From assembly GCA_035235625.1 (NCBI GenBank), contig CP141142.1, positions 12,492,995 to 12,556,994 on the forward strand: a stretch of DNA of 64,000 nt. Direction: 5' to 3'. A program made the position numbers and the translations under genes. This stretch comes from Saururus chinensis (taxonomy: Eukaryota; Streptophyta; Magnoliopsida; Piperales; Saururaceae). Each line of letters begins with the position of its first letter. Within the stretch, counting starts at the first letter, position 1. A model generated the notes under the pieces. That model was given only the letters and a program-made list of their open reading frames with translations. It was not told where the DNA came from and did no database searches. Shown here piece after piece: positions 24,529 through 36,213 of the stretch.

Positions 24529-26485
24529 TACTTTTTGCTAGTCCTCGAGCAAAATAAAAATTAAAACAATAGAAAACAAAACTAACTACTCCACTTCCGC
24601 AGGAAATCTCAATTGCATTTAGCATATGCAACAAGCCTTTAAACCCCTAGCTTACACTAGTGGACGAGTTGTGTCTTGTAAGGGTTTGTAGTGAATCTAC
24701 CCACAAAATTCAAAACTAGAATGATAAAAGAAAATTAAAATTAAAACCACGTCAAATTTACAAATCAACTCCTCCTAAACATGTGACTTCATTTAGTAAA
24801 ATCAATCATGCATAATATAACTTGTCTTCTGAAACAATAATTCATTCTAACAACTTCATATTGGTGGCATATACTCATACATACATAATAGTTTTAGAAA
24901 AACAGACATTGCCAAGTAATTATACAATCCCATTCTTATGAATCGAATAACTCCATGTGTCTCATGTCCACTCAGTAATTTTAATTTTAATTTTAATTTT
25001 AAATAGGCATTGACATCCATTCATCTTCAAGAGATCATAATAGAGAATCATGCAAAACCTTCCTTGAAAAGTAAAACACCCTAGATCACCTATCAACTCA
25101 TTCAAGATATAATTGCATAGTGTCCTACTAGAATTTTATGCTAATCTCACATGACATGTGTAAGGCTTAGTCTTTTTAGCTTTTTATAAGATCCATGTAA
25201 CAAGTGTTAGGCCAGTGACTCCCAATCCAGTTGGCTCAAGGCACTAGGTGTTAAAGCACCCCTCAGGCTTAATAACTTGAACCAAATAGGCTTCAAGGCT
25301 ATGCATGTCATAAATTAGTCAACTCTACCTTTTGACTCGAACACCCTATGCTTAGTGAGGCACGCCGAGTCCCGGTCTACTCAATAGAGTGACTTTAATT
25401 TTTTCATTCTTTTTTTTCACAATTTTTTGCTTTTTTTTCCCTTTTCTTGAGCACATTATACAATCAACTTGAATTGTGTTGACAACAAGTCCTTGATTGT
25501 TCTACAAACCAAGAATAGTGAAGCTCAAAACTCCATCATGATAACATGAATACTACTAGATAATGCCAAAGTTTTACTCTCATAAGAAAATAATTACTTA
25601 GATTCAATGATATCCACCAAGATGTAAGACCATAATCAAGGACTCGAATTCTCACTTAGGCAAATGTCTTGCTTTATTTTTTTATTTTTTTTCAAAATAA
25701 GTGCACAAGAAACCAATATGAAGTAATCAGAACTCAAAATCATTAAATCTTTCAAGTCATATTCTGAATAATATGATATCATTAAACAAAGTCACATATC
25801 TAGAATAAGAATCAATGTAAATAAGCAAAAATATAAAATAAAATAAATCTAATTAATTTTTTTTTTCAATTTTTTATTTTTTAAGTAAAACTAAAAACAT
25901 AAAGAAAAATATCTTTCTACACCCCCAAACCTAAACTAAACATTGTCCTCAATGTTTAAAAGAAAGCAAATGCAATGCTTAATATAAGAAAAGAGGAAAG
26001 AAGAGATAATATATCGGTTGATGTGCTCATGTACATAGCTATCAAAAGAAAAATAGTCAATAAAGCACAAGCATAATCACATTAGGGTAAATCAATAATG
26101 AATCATATAAGCACACCCTAATAATGATTAGAGCAATCGACAAAGATAATAAACTAAAAACTAACTAAAGAAAATAAAAAATAAAAAATAAAAAACTAAC
26201 TATTAAACAAAAATAACTATCAAAACAAAAAGTGGGTTGCCTCCCAGGAGCGCTAAGTTTACTGTCTTCAGCCAGACACACCTCCATCTAAACTCATCCA
26301 GGGTCCTTCAAAGCAATTATCTTCTCTTTATCAATTCTAATCAAATCAGAGTGAGTTAAGCAAATATTTAGTGGATCATCAGAATAAATAAAAGGAAAAA
26401 CATCCTCCACTAAACTCTCAACCATGTCAACCTCAAAAGTTTCATCCAAGTCTGATGGTTGTCTACTGGCATCAAATACATTTAA
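24529..26485 (-). other. Non-coding 3' interior of the Athila-like element
   Basis: About 2 kb between protease and 3' LTR where RT, RNase H and integrase would normally be. I found no RT or integrase block on either strand. The phrase GGGTTGCCTCCCAGGAGCG near 26230 is common in plant gypsy interiors, so this is retroelement rather than host DNA. Confidence 0.6.
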
Positions 26486-28627
26486 CTAACATGTTAAGTT
26501 CCCAAAAGAAAGCCTCATCACTCCATTCTGACAATTTATTAAAGCATTAAATGTAGCAAGGAATGGACGACCTAAAATTACAGGGATTTGAGAAGATGCA
26601 TTTGAAATCGGTTGTGTATCTAAAACAATGAAGTCTATTGGAAAATAGAATTTGTCCACTTGAACAAGGACATCTTCCACTATTCCTCTTGGTGTTTTAA
26701 CTGAGCAATCTGCAAGTTGAAGTGTAATGCTTGTGGGCTTCAATTCACCAAGTACCAATTGTTCATAAACAGAATAAGGTAAGAGATTAACACTTGCCCC
26801 AAGATCAAGTAAAGCTTTTTCAACTCTATAATTCCCAATTATACAAGATATGGTTGGACAACCAGGATCTTTATATTTGGGTGGGGTGTTGTGTTGCAAA
26901 ATTACACTTACTTGTTCTGTCAAAAATGCCTTCTTTTGTACATTTAGCTTACGCTTAATTGTACAAAGATCTTTCAAAAATTTAGCATAAGATGGGATTT
27001 GTTTAATGGCATCTAAGAGAGGAATGTTAATCTTCACTTGTTTAAAAATTTCAAGAATGTCACCATTTGGCACCAATTTAGAAGAAGATTGTAACCTTTG
27101 AGGAAAAGGAGGGGGAATTGGAGCAACACAATCAAAGTTGTTAAGTTCATCACCATGTTTAGAATTCAAAGACTCCTTAGGTTCAACAACCTTCATTGGA
27201 ATGTCTTTGTTAATAACTTTTCCACTTCTCAAAGTGGTGATGGACTTAGCATGCTCTTCTTGTGAACTTGAAGAATTTAAATTTTCAATTACAAATTGAC
27301 CTTTAGGATTTGGTTGAGGTTGAGAAGGAAACTTCCCTTTTTCTTGAGTGCTCAAAGCTGTGGTCAATTGAGTGATAGAAGTCCTCAAGTCATTGATGGC
27401 TTGCATTGTTTGGTTGTTGATTGTTGCTTGACTTTGCATGAATGTTTGCAATGTGTCTTCAAAAGTCTTCTTATGTGGTGGAACATAATTTGAGGAAGAA
27501 GGGGGTACCTGCACATTAGACTAATTTCTCCAACTAAAGTTGGGATGATTTGTCCAATTAGGAGTATAAGTTTCAGAATAAGGAGAAGAAAATTGCCTTT
27601 TGTAGGTATTCATAGCATTTGCTTGAGTATACAACACCTCTTGAAAAGTAGGGATTGTTGGACAATCCTGTGTTTGGTGTCCATCACTCTCACATATACT
27701 ACAAATATCTTGTGCTTTTTGAGAAGCTTTAGACATGTTTTCCCTATTAATTTCCATAGCCTCAACTTTTCTAGTTAAACTTGTAATTTTTGCTTTTACA
27801 TCATCCTCTTCTTTAAGAAGGTACAAGCCCCCCTTAGTTGCCCCATTAGATTTTGTTTTATTACTACTTTCAAATTCATTAGAATCTTCCCATGATTGAG
27901 CATTTTCAGCTAACACATCAAAATAGTCCCATGCTTCCTCAGGTTCTTTACTCAAAAACTCTCCATTACACATCATTTCAACAAATTGCCTCATTTGAGA
28001 AGATAAGCCATTATAAAAGAAACTAATTGTACGCCATGTTTCATATCCATGATATGGGCACAACAACAAAAGTTCTTTAAATCTCTCCCAACATTGAAAG
28101 AAAGTCTCATTTTCTTTTTGTGAAAAATTCATGATATTCTTTCGAAGTGTATTAGTTTTATGGGTAGGGAAAAACTTTTTCAAAAATTCTCTTTGCATTT
28201 CTTGTCTTGCCATGATCCAATGGATCTTGGCTTCACAGAATTCAACCAATTTTTTGCTTTTTCCTTTAAAGAAAAAGGAAAGAGTTTTAATCTAATAGCA
28301 TCATTTGAAACATTTTGGTTTGGCAAAGTTGCACAAACCTCTTCAAACTCTTTTAAATGCAAATATGGGCTTTGAATCTAGGCCATGAAATTTGGGTAGT
28401 AATTGAATTACACCCGGCTTGAGTTCAAAACCGCCTACATTAGTTGGAAAAATCATGCAAGAAGGAGAACTTGATCTAGTTGGTTGCAAATAATCACGCA
28501 AGATTTTAACTTTAATATTTTGTGCATTATTATCCCCATTATTACTTCTTAGTTCCTCATTAGTTCTTAGATCCTCCATTATATCAAAATAAAGATAATT
28601 TTCAAAAGATTTGTTCACTTTTTTCAA
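26486..28627 (-). pseudogene. Athila-type gag-protease, two frameshifts and one stop
   Basis: Gag starts in the frame at 28627 (or the inner Met near 28579), shifts frame near 28350 and again near 28240, then runs to 27521. It includes AIRLKLFPFSLKEKAKNWL and the gag core (REFLKKFFP....LR..I..F.Q...E.F..CWERFKELL..CPYHG), then a zinc knuckle CSICESDGHQTQDC (CX2CX4HX4C). A single in-frame TAG at 27521-27523 separates it from 27514-26486. That part carries LLDLGASVNLLPYSVY, the DLGAS protease active site of Athila-like elements, and VILGRPFLAT, the second protease block. Gag would form particles; protease would cleave the polyprotein. The frame breaks make it inactive as it stands. Confidence 0.85.
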
Positions 28628-29002
28628 TCATCCAGAATTATCACGCACCCATGTGAACATGCAACAACAATTTTTTTTTAATAACAAACGAAAGTAAAAG
28701 TGCAAAAATTAAATGATAAAATATTAAAAAGTTAGAGGGTTAGAAGTTAATAGACAAAAATTAAAATTGCAAAAATAAGGCCAAAGGCACTATCAAGGTA
28801 CACGTTTGATCCCAAAAAATTTTGGTAGTAACGTGGGTAGTGCCTCCGGTCTCAAAAAAAAAAATACAGAATTTAAGTACTAAAAGTAAATGACATAAAG
28901 TAAATGACTGAATTTAAAGAGTTAGTGTGCAAGAATAAAAGTTAGAGAATTAGTAAAGTTAGAGTGAGTTTTTCGTAACGGATTATTGTCACACGTTGCA
29001 AT

Positions 29003-29021
29003 CCCCGGCAACGGCGCCAAT
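29003..29021 (-). other. Primer binding site, tRNA-Asp type
   Basis: The plus strand reads CCCCGGCAACGGCGCCA, identical to the 3' end of plant tRNA-Asp(GUC). On the minus strand it is therefore the primer binding site, five or six bases inside the 5' LTR. It is a primer site, not a tRNA gene. Confidence 0.85.
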
Positions 29022-29025
29022 TTGT

Positions 29026-30259
29026 TGTTACGTCTGAAACAAGACTATGAAGAAGTCAAATTCAGATTTAATTTACTTGCCAATTGTAGTAGACAAGGTC
29101 GATCCACAGGAAAAGCCTTGTGCAACAAAGAAAATAGTTATGAAGAAATAGAGGAAGAAAAATTAAGAAAGAAAGAGTAGAAGAGTATTGAGAGAATAAC
29201 AAGTTAAGAAATCAAGATGAGAAAACACTAAGGCATTAAGGATCATTATAACATCTAATGATGTTCTTCATGTATCATGTTATCTTAGTTAGAATCGAAT
29301 GAAGATTCTATCTAACTGAAAGATATGAATATTAAAATTAAAACTAAAGATAGAAAATGTTTTGGATAGATGAAGGATAAAAATAATTGTCTCTTCAAGT
29401 TTTCTATGTATCCAAATCACAAAAGATCAAGAAGGAGAGCCTTCAAGCATCTTATGTATCCAAATCATAAAGAAACAAGAAAAAGAATAATATTAAATAA
29501 ACATCACTTTAAATAAATAATACTTACTTGCAACCATTGATGAAACATGAATTGAAGTCCATTAAAATGTTACAAATCACCTCTAGCCTTAGCTTGAGAG
29601 CTTAGAAAGCCATTACAATAAAACTAAAAATAAAATTACAAAATAAAAGAAGGAAATAGGAGAAGAGAGTTCCAAAGAGGAGAGAATGCCCCATCTATCA
29701 CGTCCACCCCTCTATTTATAGGAAAAGAAAGGGTTGCTTCAAAGGGGAAAATCAAATCATATCTCCAGATTTTATCCTGATTGATTGCCTGATTCGACCC
29801 CTATATCTTCGGAATTTGGAATTTCTTCCTAAAATAACACTTGTAGCCACGGAAGTCTTCTTTCCATTGCCACCAGAATCGTATCAATCCAAATTATACA
29901 TAAAAAGATATGATCAAAATACTAAGGTTGTGTCAATCTATCCGAATCAACTTCTTTCATAATTTAGTTCTATTCATACAAATCTCAAATCAAATGGGTC
30001 CACAAGGTTGTGTTCGACAATTCCATACATGTTAGACCATTATGAGCCCATTCTTGACTTTTAAATAGCTTTGGGTAGTTGGGCTTAACTTCCTCTTCTA
30101 GTTGTATCTTGTTGAAGCCTGTTTAGACATGTAAAATCAATTAAGGTCCAACTAACTTATTCAAAACATAAATAGCCCAAATCAGTAATGAATTAATACA
30201 AAATAGGATTGCAAATAGAAATTTGAAAACATTTTATTAAATATTATTTCAGTGCATCA
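29026..30259 (-). repeat. 5' LTR of the Athila-like element
   Basis: The partner of 23281-24514, again 1234 bp. It ends with CGTAACA next to the tRNA-Asp primer site on the minus strand. Confidence 0.9.
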
Positions 30260-30264
30260 CCCAC

Positions 30265-30530
30265 CACCACCCTCCCCCCCTCTCCTTCCCTCCCTCCTGC
30301 CCACCCCTACCCCCCCTTGCCCTCAACAGAGAAGAGGAGCTGGAGGGAGAAGGGGGACCCAGGGAGAGGGGGGGTCTGGATTCCGGTGCCCGCCAGAATC
30401 CAACCACCCACGCCACGTCCTCCCTCTCCCCGAGTCCTCCCCTCGTCTCCCTGGTCACCACAACCCCCCTCCCTCTGTGCCCCAACCTCCCACCAGTGTC
30501 GAATTCGGCACTTCCGCCAGATTCTGAGGC
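30265..30530. other. GC-rich insert in CACTA, right half
   Basis: Continuation of the C-rich block interrupted at 23277. It has open frames on both strands with no domain. It ends abruptly where AT-rich CACTA sequence with AAGCGTCGCTAAAGG motifs resumes. Confidence 0.45.
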
Positions 30531-30561
30531 CAAAATTTTTTAAAAACTTTTTTGAAATTTT

Positions 30562-31016
30562 TAGCTTATAAGCGTCGCTAAAGGCTTTTTTTTAAAATTT
30601 TTTATGAAGTATTAGTGACGCTTCATCAAACATCATTAATGACAATTTTTTTCAAAAAAAATATGGTTTTTCATTAACGGCTCTTTAAAAACTATTTTTT
30701 ATTATTTTTAAAATTTTTTTATTAGCAAGGCATAAAAAAACATTGCTAATAATCAATTATTAGCGACGTTTAGTACAGCGTCGCTAATTTATTAGAGACA
30801 CTTAATTATTATGAGTCGTTAATAATCTACTATTAGAGACGGTTTATTATGCGTTGCTAATACAAAAATAATTAGTGACATATGAATAAATGTCGCTAAT
30901 GTGCACTATTAGCGATCCTTTACATAAGAGTTACTAATGAGCAACAGCGACTCGTGTTTTAGCGATGCATATACTATTATTAGCGATGCTGATAAGCGTC
31001 ACTAATAGTCTTTTTT
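30562..31016. repeat. CACTA right subterminal repeats (TTAGCGACG)
   Basis: About a dozen TATTAGCGAC / GTCGCTAAT motifs in both orientations, mirroring the left subterminal array. Confidence 0.8.
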
Positions 31017-32192
31017 GTTATAGTGATAATATTATAAAATACTGCATCCTTCTTAAATTTATAGCTCCATTTGTTTTTTTTAAAATGAATTAATTTTTAT
31101 TTATTTTTAAAAACTAAATGTAGCTATTAATGTAGGACAAATGGAGTATTTATAGATACAATCTTGTACAAAATATCATCATTTACTAAAAGCTCATAAA
31201 TTTGTAAATAGACAACTAAAATATAAAAAATATTATTTACTTATTTATTAGCTTTCTTTGTAATATTTCCATTGTTTGTTAGGCTAGATATTGAGTTTGT
31301 ATATTTAACTATATATAAATATTTTACTAGTCTTCTATAAATATGTCACTATTATTAGCACATATGTACTCCCACCATATAATTAAAGTATTCATATGTT
31401 TGTATTATATTAATTTTTTAGTAGTTTTGCATAAATATGTCATTATTATTAGCACATATATAATATGTATTTGGAGCACCACAACCTCTTCCGCATACCC
31501 CAACCTTCTTTTGGTTGCATGAAATATATTTATTATTTGTTAACCTAGATTTTCTAAATCTTTGTGTTCACTACTTACTTCAAGTGTCATCTCCTAAGCA
31601 CAAAAAGAAAAATTAGTGCCTTTGTCATCACCTGCATTTGTGTATATGATATATCTTATTTAAATATATATCATTTATTTCTATTATATATAAATATAAA
31701 TTTTAATAAATATCACAGATATAGCATTTGTATATTATGCCACTTTAAAATATTTACTTTCAAATAGTATATATTATGTGCAATATGTAGGGATGCTAAG
31801 GAGTTGTTGTCTTGCTGTCTTGGAGCCATCCCAAATGAATACAACTTACCCTAATCTTATGAAAAAAAAGACTTCATGAGTCAATGCTAAAATATATTTA
31901 GAAAATTATTTGTAAAATTCAAAATTCTAAGGATTCCAATAGTAATATCTATAGAAAATTTAAAAAGATATATCGTAATCTATTTGACATGTAGAGATGG
32001 TAAATAATATTACTATAACATATTGTCTACTAAATGATTGTTTGATATGTAGTACAATGTATCATATTTTTTTACTCATTTGTACTATATATGCATATGC
32101 ATTATTAAATACTATTTTTATGATATAACTAAATTTCAATACATATCACATGTAGAAATATGTGCATAATGTGTCTTTAAATTATTACTTCT

Positions 32193-32194
<2 letters not shown>

Positions 32195-32279
<85 letters not shown>
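32195..32279. repeat. (TA)n microsatellite
   Basis: About 42 TA units in the hAT-like element. The duplicate inside the CACTA has only about ten units at the matching place (21350-21371). Confidence 0.95.
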
Positions 32280-32283
<4 letters not shown>

Positions 32284-32585
32284 ATGTAAAAGCCAATACT
32301 CAATGCTCAATATGTATTTATGCATATTATAAAATATATTTACAAATTTCATTCGAGTTCGAGTCAAGTACGAGTTGAGTACAAGTCAAGTTCGAGCTGA
32401 GTTTGAGTTCTATTTGAGCTACGTCAAGTCGAGTCAGGGTATACTTGATCTCAACTAAAAAATATTCGAGTTTGAGTCAAGTTGAAGCCAAGCCTCTTCT
32501 CTAGAGCCATATTTAAGGTGAGTTAAGTCAAGTCTAGTTGAGACACTTTTGCTCGACGAGCTGGATCAGTTCATTAGCACCCCTA

Positions 32586-33027
32586 GTTGAAAAGATTGAA
32601 GACACTAGTGGTAGAAAACTTGGCAGAGGATATGACAAAGAGTAGATTGGCTTTGTAAGAAGTGAACTTCATACTGAGAAATAAAGTTCATCTTGAGTAA
32701 ATCGGGGGAGATTGTAACAAGATGACTTATACTAGACTTCTCCACATAGTGGATTTCTAAAGGCTGGACAAGGTCTAGTGGCTTTCCTCGATTGGGTTTT
32801 CCATGTGAAAAATGTAGTGTGTTTTAAGTTTGATTGCTAATTTATATTTCACACTCGAGATATGTTTCAATTAGAGTTGTTTTATCTCCTACAGGATAAA
32901 ACTAAAATTCTTATTAGGTTAATTAATTTAATTTATGATATTTGTGAATCTAGTTAATTGGAAATGATGACCATTGCACACTTAGGTAAAATTATAGTGT
33001 GTTTTGTGTTTGATATAGAATTTGTTG
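32586..33027. other. Unassigned segment with PPT-LTR-like junction
   Basis: The right half of the unassigned DNA inside the LINE. At 32701-32713 it reads ATCGGGGGAGAT followed by TGTAACAAGATG, which looks like a polypurine tract and LTR start of a small plus-strand retroelement. No matching LTR was seen at 17999-18772, so it remains tentative. Confidence 0.35.
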
Positions 33028-33349
33028 AGAGTGCCTGAGATCAAGCATTATGAGATGTACTTAGGATTGCCTTCCTTTACAGGAAGGTCCAAGAAGGCAA
33101 TTTTGGCTAGTTGAGGGCAAAGTTTGCCAAGAGGGTGAATGGATGGAAGTCAAAATTGCTTTCGCATGCAGGGAAGGAGGTGTCGATTGAGGCAGTGGTT
33201 CAATCTATGCCCATTTACATGATGACTATCTTAAGTTGCATAAAACATTTTGTGAAGAAACCAAATTTATGGTGAGTAGGTTTTGGTGGGGGTAGAAAGT
33301 AGAAAAGGTCAATGAATGGGTTGGAATAGGCTTTATAGATATAAGTTTA
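33028..33349 (+). pseudogene. LINE reverse transcriptase, C-terminal block
   Basis: This reads VPEIKHYEMYLGLPSFTGRSKKAIL (family form ...YLGLP...GrsKk..F), then after a frameshift RVNGWKSKLLSHAGKEVSIEAVVQSMPIYMMTIL. The latter matches the plant LINE block kl.gWk.k.LS.AGr.vLikaV.qaiPtY.Ms. The protein order continues directly from 17998. A second copy of 33140-33349 is at 55601-55811. Confidence 0.85.
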
Positions 33350-33849
33350 GAAATAATTTTAAAAAATATTTACTAAAATAGTAGAGAGAGAAAATTAATT
33401 ACCAAAATGATGTTCGTTTTTACCATATAGGTGTCAGCCAAGTGCTGGCACCTTCATAGTTTTTTCTAAAAAAATTTTATCTCCCTTATGAGGAGATTTT
33501 GTCCTTATGAAGGATGACATATACTTTAGAGTAGATTTTGCCATTCCCCAGGACAAAATCACCTTCCTTAAAGTTTTTTGGGCTCAAGCTATAGTATAAA
33601 CTTATTTTATCCTTGTAAATAACGAAATTAAATTACATTTTTTTTAAGATTCATTAATCCATAAACAACCCCCTGTAAAACCATCATATATAACATACTA
33701 ATATATACACAACCAACATATAGATCACATAAATAAAATCCACACAGTGAGTGATTAGAAAATCTATAAAATATATAAATTAGATGCAATGTTCTCAAAA
33801 TGTTTAGTTTACAAAACAAGTCTACATTTTATACATTTCAAAAAATATA

Positions 33850-35104
33850 TGACAACTCTAATTAGCTCTACCTCTCCTACACCTACGACCTCAACCCCAA
33901 CTCTGACTCCAACCCAACCACGACCATGGCCATGAAGCTGCTCTATTGGGTCCTCGTGATCCTCTTGGTCAGCATAAATAACAAATGGCTCACCCAAACA
34001 TGCCTCTGAATATAATGGGATCATATCTACACGAGTTGCCTCTGTCGTCTAGTATATACTGTCGGAACAATCGATATCTCAACTGGCTGGGGATGGGTTG
34101 GATCAAGAGCAACTGGAGATGATGAATGTGGACTATCATGTGTAGTTGAAGCTTATTAAAATAAAGGAGGAGAGCCAGGTGCTATAGATGAAAATAAAAT
34201 ATCCATGTATGAAGCATGCCTTGATGGTGTCTAAGCTACCTCTTTGATGGGATAACTAAATGAAGTCGTGGTAAGCTACGAAGGACATCCTCATGGTGCT
34301 TAATGATCAACTGACAAGATGCTATAAGGTCTCACCCAAAGTATAGGTGTTAATTGCATCAGTCAAATGTGTATATGTCCATCACACTAAACCAAGCTAT
34401 AAAAATCATATAAATAAGAAATAACAAATTATTATGATATAATTAAATAAGATATACTTACCAAAGCTGCCTCTGATGCGCCCTTAGGTTGATAGGTCAT
34501 CTTCTCTGAATCAGCGTGTGGTAAACTATATCTTTGTGTAATAGGAAAACACCATGCATATACGGGCTACGAACATCACACGATGTTGTAGCCATCTCCC
34601 ATCAAATAATAGTGGCTCTCCTATTATCCCATCAAGATGTATAGGTTGCATGATGAGTAGCCTATTCGGTAATATGGGGACCTTGTAGAGTGATCTGATG
34701 GATAAATTCTACCGTATGAGGAGGAATATCTTGCTCAGAGTTAACTTGGAGCATCATATGATCAAAACATATGAGTGGCATTCTAGACATATAGCAACAT
34801 ATCCTTTCCCTTTTACAAAGAGGAGGTAACTCAACCAGCGACTTAGGTGAGTATGGCTGCCAAATGATCTGCACAATTTTTAAGCATATTTAGTTTTTAA
34901 TAACCTTACATAGCTTATATTCATTTTATTATATGTGATAATGAAATATAATTGCTTAATAAGGGTGTTGGTGGTCTAACTCTCCTCTATACAATTGCAT
35001 AATTCCTTGTCGATTTTTGGTTTTTCTCCTCCGAACATTCCACCTTAAGGAGTCAAATTTAACACACAAATTCAACACATCCACATAAAACTATGATAAA
35101 AATA

Positions 35105-35157
<53 letters not shown>

Positions 35158-35700
35158 GGCTCCTAATAGAGCACCCTCCACTACTTGCCCCATGTCAATA
35201 GTTGGTCGGCCGACATGTAAATGCTCCCACGACTATAGTTGTGTCACAAAATATCATTAAAAAATATTAAAAATGAGAAGTGAAGTAATTATACATGTAG
35301 AAAATATTAACTTTAACAAATTCATTTACCTGAAGAAGGGCTAGACAACTTGCAATCCCGAGGTCATTGCTTGATAAGCTTTCCCTAACTCTCGGTATAA
35401 GTACACAAGGGTAGCACTGCCCCATGCGTAGGTGCTTGCCATATCAAAATCCGCAAGGAGGTGAGGTATGCGACATGAAAATGACTACTAGTATTGTCAA
35501 CAAATATAGTAGCACCAAGTAGATGAAACAAATATGTGTGTGCATGCTACTCAATGCCTATCTCGGTGGCATCTGCTGCATGAAACTCACCCAATAGCGA
35601 CTTGAGGCTCACTTAGCTACCACATATCACTGAAGAAGGAGGTGTTTAGCTAAAGACCAATTACTAAATCTAAATCTCCTCCTCATGTTGTGTCTATCAC
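33850..35700 (-). pseudogene. Plant mobile domain (PMD) protein, broken, copy 2
   Basis: The minus-strand frame at 34874-34662 reads CYMSRMPLICFDHMMLQV..EQDIPPHTVEFIHQITLQG. This fits the PMD region in which a short strand-helix segment precedes Q.IP....... . It continues after a stop into ATHHATYTSRWDNRRATI, the counterpart of DWATHYTSYIARWEDRR in copy 1. A splice-acceptor-like stretch and then GHGRGWVGVRVGVEVVGVGE (34024-33809) form the Gly/Arg-rich tail. Stops and shifts show it is not functional. Its presence in two related elements indicates that the gene belongs to the transposon rather than being a one-off capture. Confidence 0.55.
35109..35154. repeat. (TA)n microsatellite
   Basis: About 23 TA units within PMD transposon copy 2. 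Confidence 0.95.
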
Positions 35701-36213
35701 TGCAAGTCTATCAATGCAAAGTCCAAAAAGAACTATCGTGTACTCTTAGCCCATGGATGGAGGGGCGACGAACGAGTGCGACGAAGGAGGAAACTGCCCT
35801 TGGACGAAGGGGTGATGGCTGAGTGCGACGGAGGGAGAACTGCCATGGACATGGGGTACTATTGTGGATAATAGGGGGGAATTGTTGTGGATGGAGGGGT
35901 GATTGTCGAGCGCAATGCGAATTGTGAACTAACGAGCATGGAGCAGACAATTTTGTAGTAAGGGGTAGATTTATTCCTTTAAAAGGATGAAATTGGCTTA
36001 TGTCGACGAAATCATTAGAAGGACGAAATTAATTTAAAATTAGATTTGTCCTTCTAAAAGACAAAATCATAAAAAAAAATCAAGAAAAAAGCCACACAAG
36101 CATCAACACTTGGCCGATGCCTACATGGCCATAATGATCACAATTTTGGTAATTATTTTTCTCTGTCCGCTATTTTGGTAAATATTTTTTTAATTTATTT
36201 ATATGATTTTCCC

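Larger units (their letters stand above)
23281..30259 (-). mobile_element. Athila-like Ty3/gypsy element with gag-protease only
   Basis: Two 1234-bp LTRs (23281-24514 and 29026-30259) flank a 4.5-kb interior read on the minus strand. The order from the 5' side is tRNA-Asp primer site, gag, zinc knuckle, DLGAS-type protease, then about 2 kb of non-coding DNA and a polypurine tract. Reverse transcriptase and integrase are absent, so it matches the described class of short gag-carrying non-autonomous gypsy elements. CCCAC flanks it on both sides (23273-23277 and 30260-30264), with three extra bases TAT between the left copy and the LTR. The LTRs are about 97-98% alike by eye, so the insertion is fairly young. 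Confidence 0.85.
19353..31025. mobile_element. Non-coding CACTA (En/Spm-type) element, TSD ATA
   Basis: The terminal inverted repeats begin CACTATAACAAAA at both ends (19353 onward; inverted at 31025). Three bases, ATA, are duplicated outside (19350-19352 and 31026-31028), the size expected for CACTA elements. Both subterminal regions are packed with TATTAGCGACG / GTCGCTAAT motifs in both orientations. No TNPA/TNPD-like transposase was found. With the Athila-like insertion removed it is about 4.7 kb. The interior has three GA-rich blocks, a copy of the flanking hAT-like sequence and two GC-rich segments. Mobilisation would need an autonomous partner. Confidence 0.85.
18773..32585. mobile_element. 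hAT-like element hosting a CACTA element
   Basis: The ends are TAGGGGTGTTTATGAGC and, inverted, TAGGGGTGCTAATGAACTG. Flanking octamers GCTGAGAA (18765-18772) and GTTGAAAA (32586-32593) differ at two sites, both transitions, as expected of an old 8-bp hAT duplication. Subterminal DNA at both ends is full of GAGCTCG / GCTCAAG / GAGTCAAG motifs (18800-19010 and 32350-32570). Without the CACTA insertion it is about 2.1 kb and non-coding, so it is non-autonomous. Its ends share the first 8 bases with the 972-bp hAT at 10767. Confidence 0.7.
33350..36213 (-). mobile_element. PMD-gene DNA transposon, copy 2
   Basis: The ends are GAAATAATTTTAAAAAATATTTACTAAAATAG and, inverted, a GGGAAAATCATATAAATAAA end continuing into AAATATTTACCAAAATAG; the terminal inverted repeat is about 50 bp. 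The related LINE copy at 55790-55825 lacks the element and reads straight from AAGTTTA into ACTGTTT, proving the insertion. It limits the target duplication to TTA or TTTA. Palindromic GTCCTT..AAGGAC modules lie at both ends (33470-33620 and 35970-36070). The gene inside is on the minus strand and broken. Confidence 0.8.

Noticed and set aside
29001-29021. Possible tRNA-Asp gene
   Set aside because: Only the 3' 17-20 bases of the tRNA are present, at the correct place and strand for a primer binding site next to an LTR.
32701-33020. Solo LTR or 3' LTR of a small retroelement
   Set aside because: A polypurine-like tract and TGTAACA start are present, but no partner LTR was found near 18000; left as unassigned.
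33350-36213. Assignment of the PMD transposon to Mutator on the basis of its gene alone
   Set aside because: The empty site shows at most a 4-bp duplication, not the 9 bp of Mutator-like elements, so the superfamily is left open.
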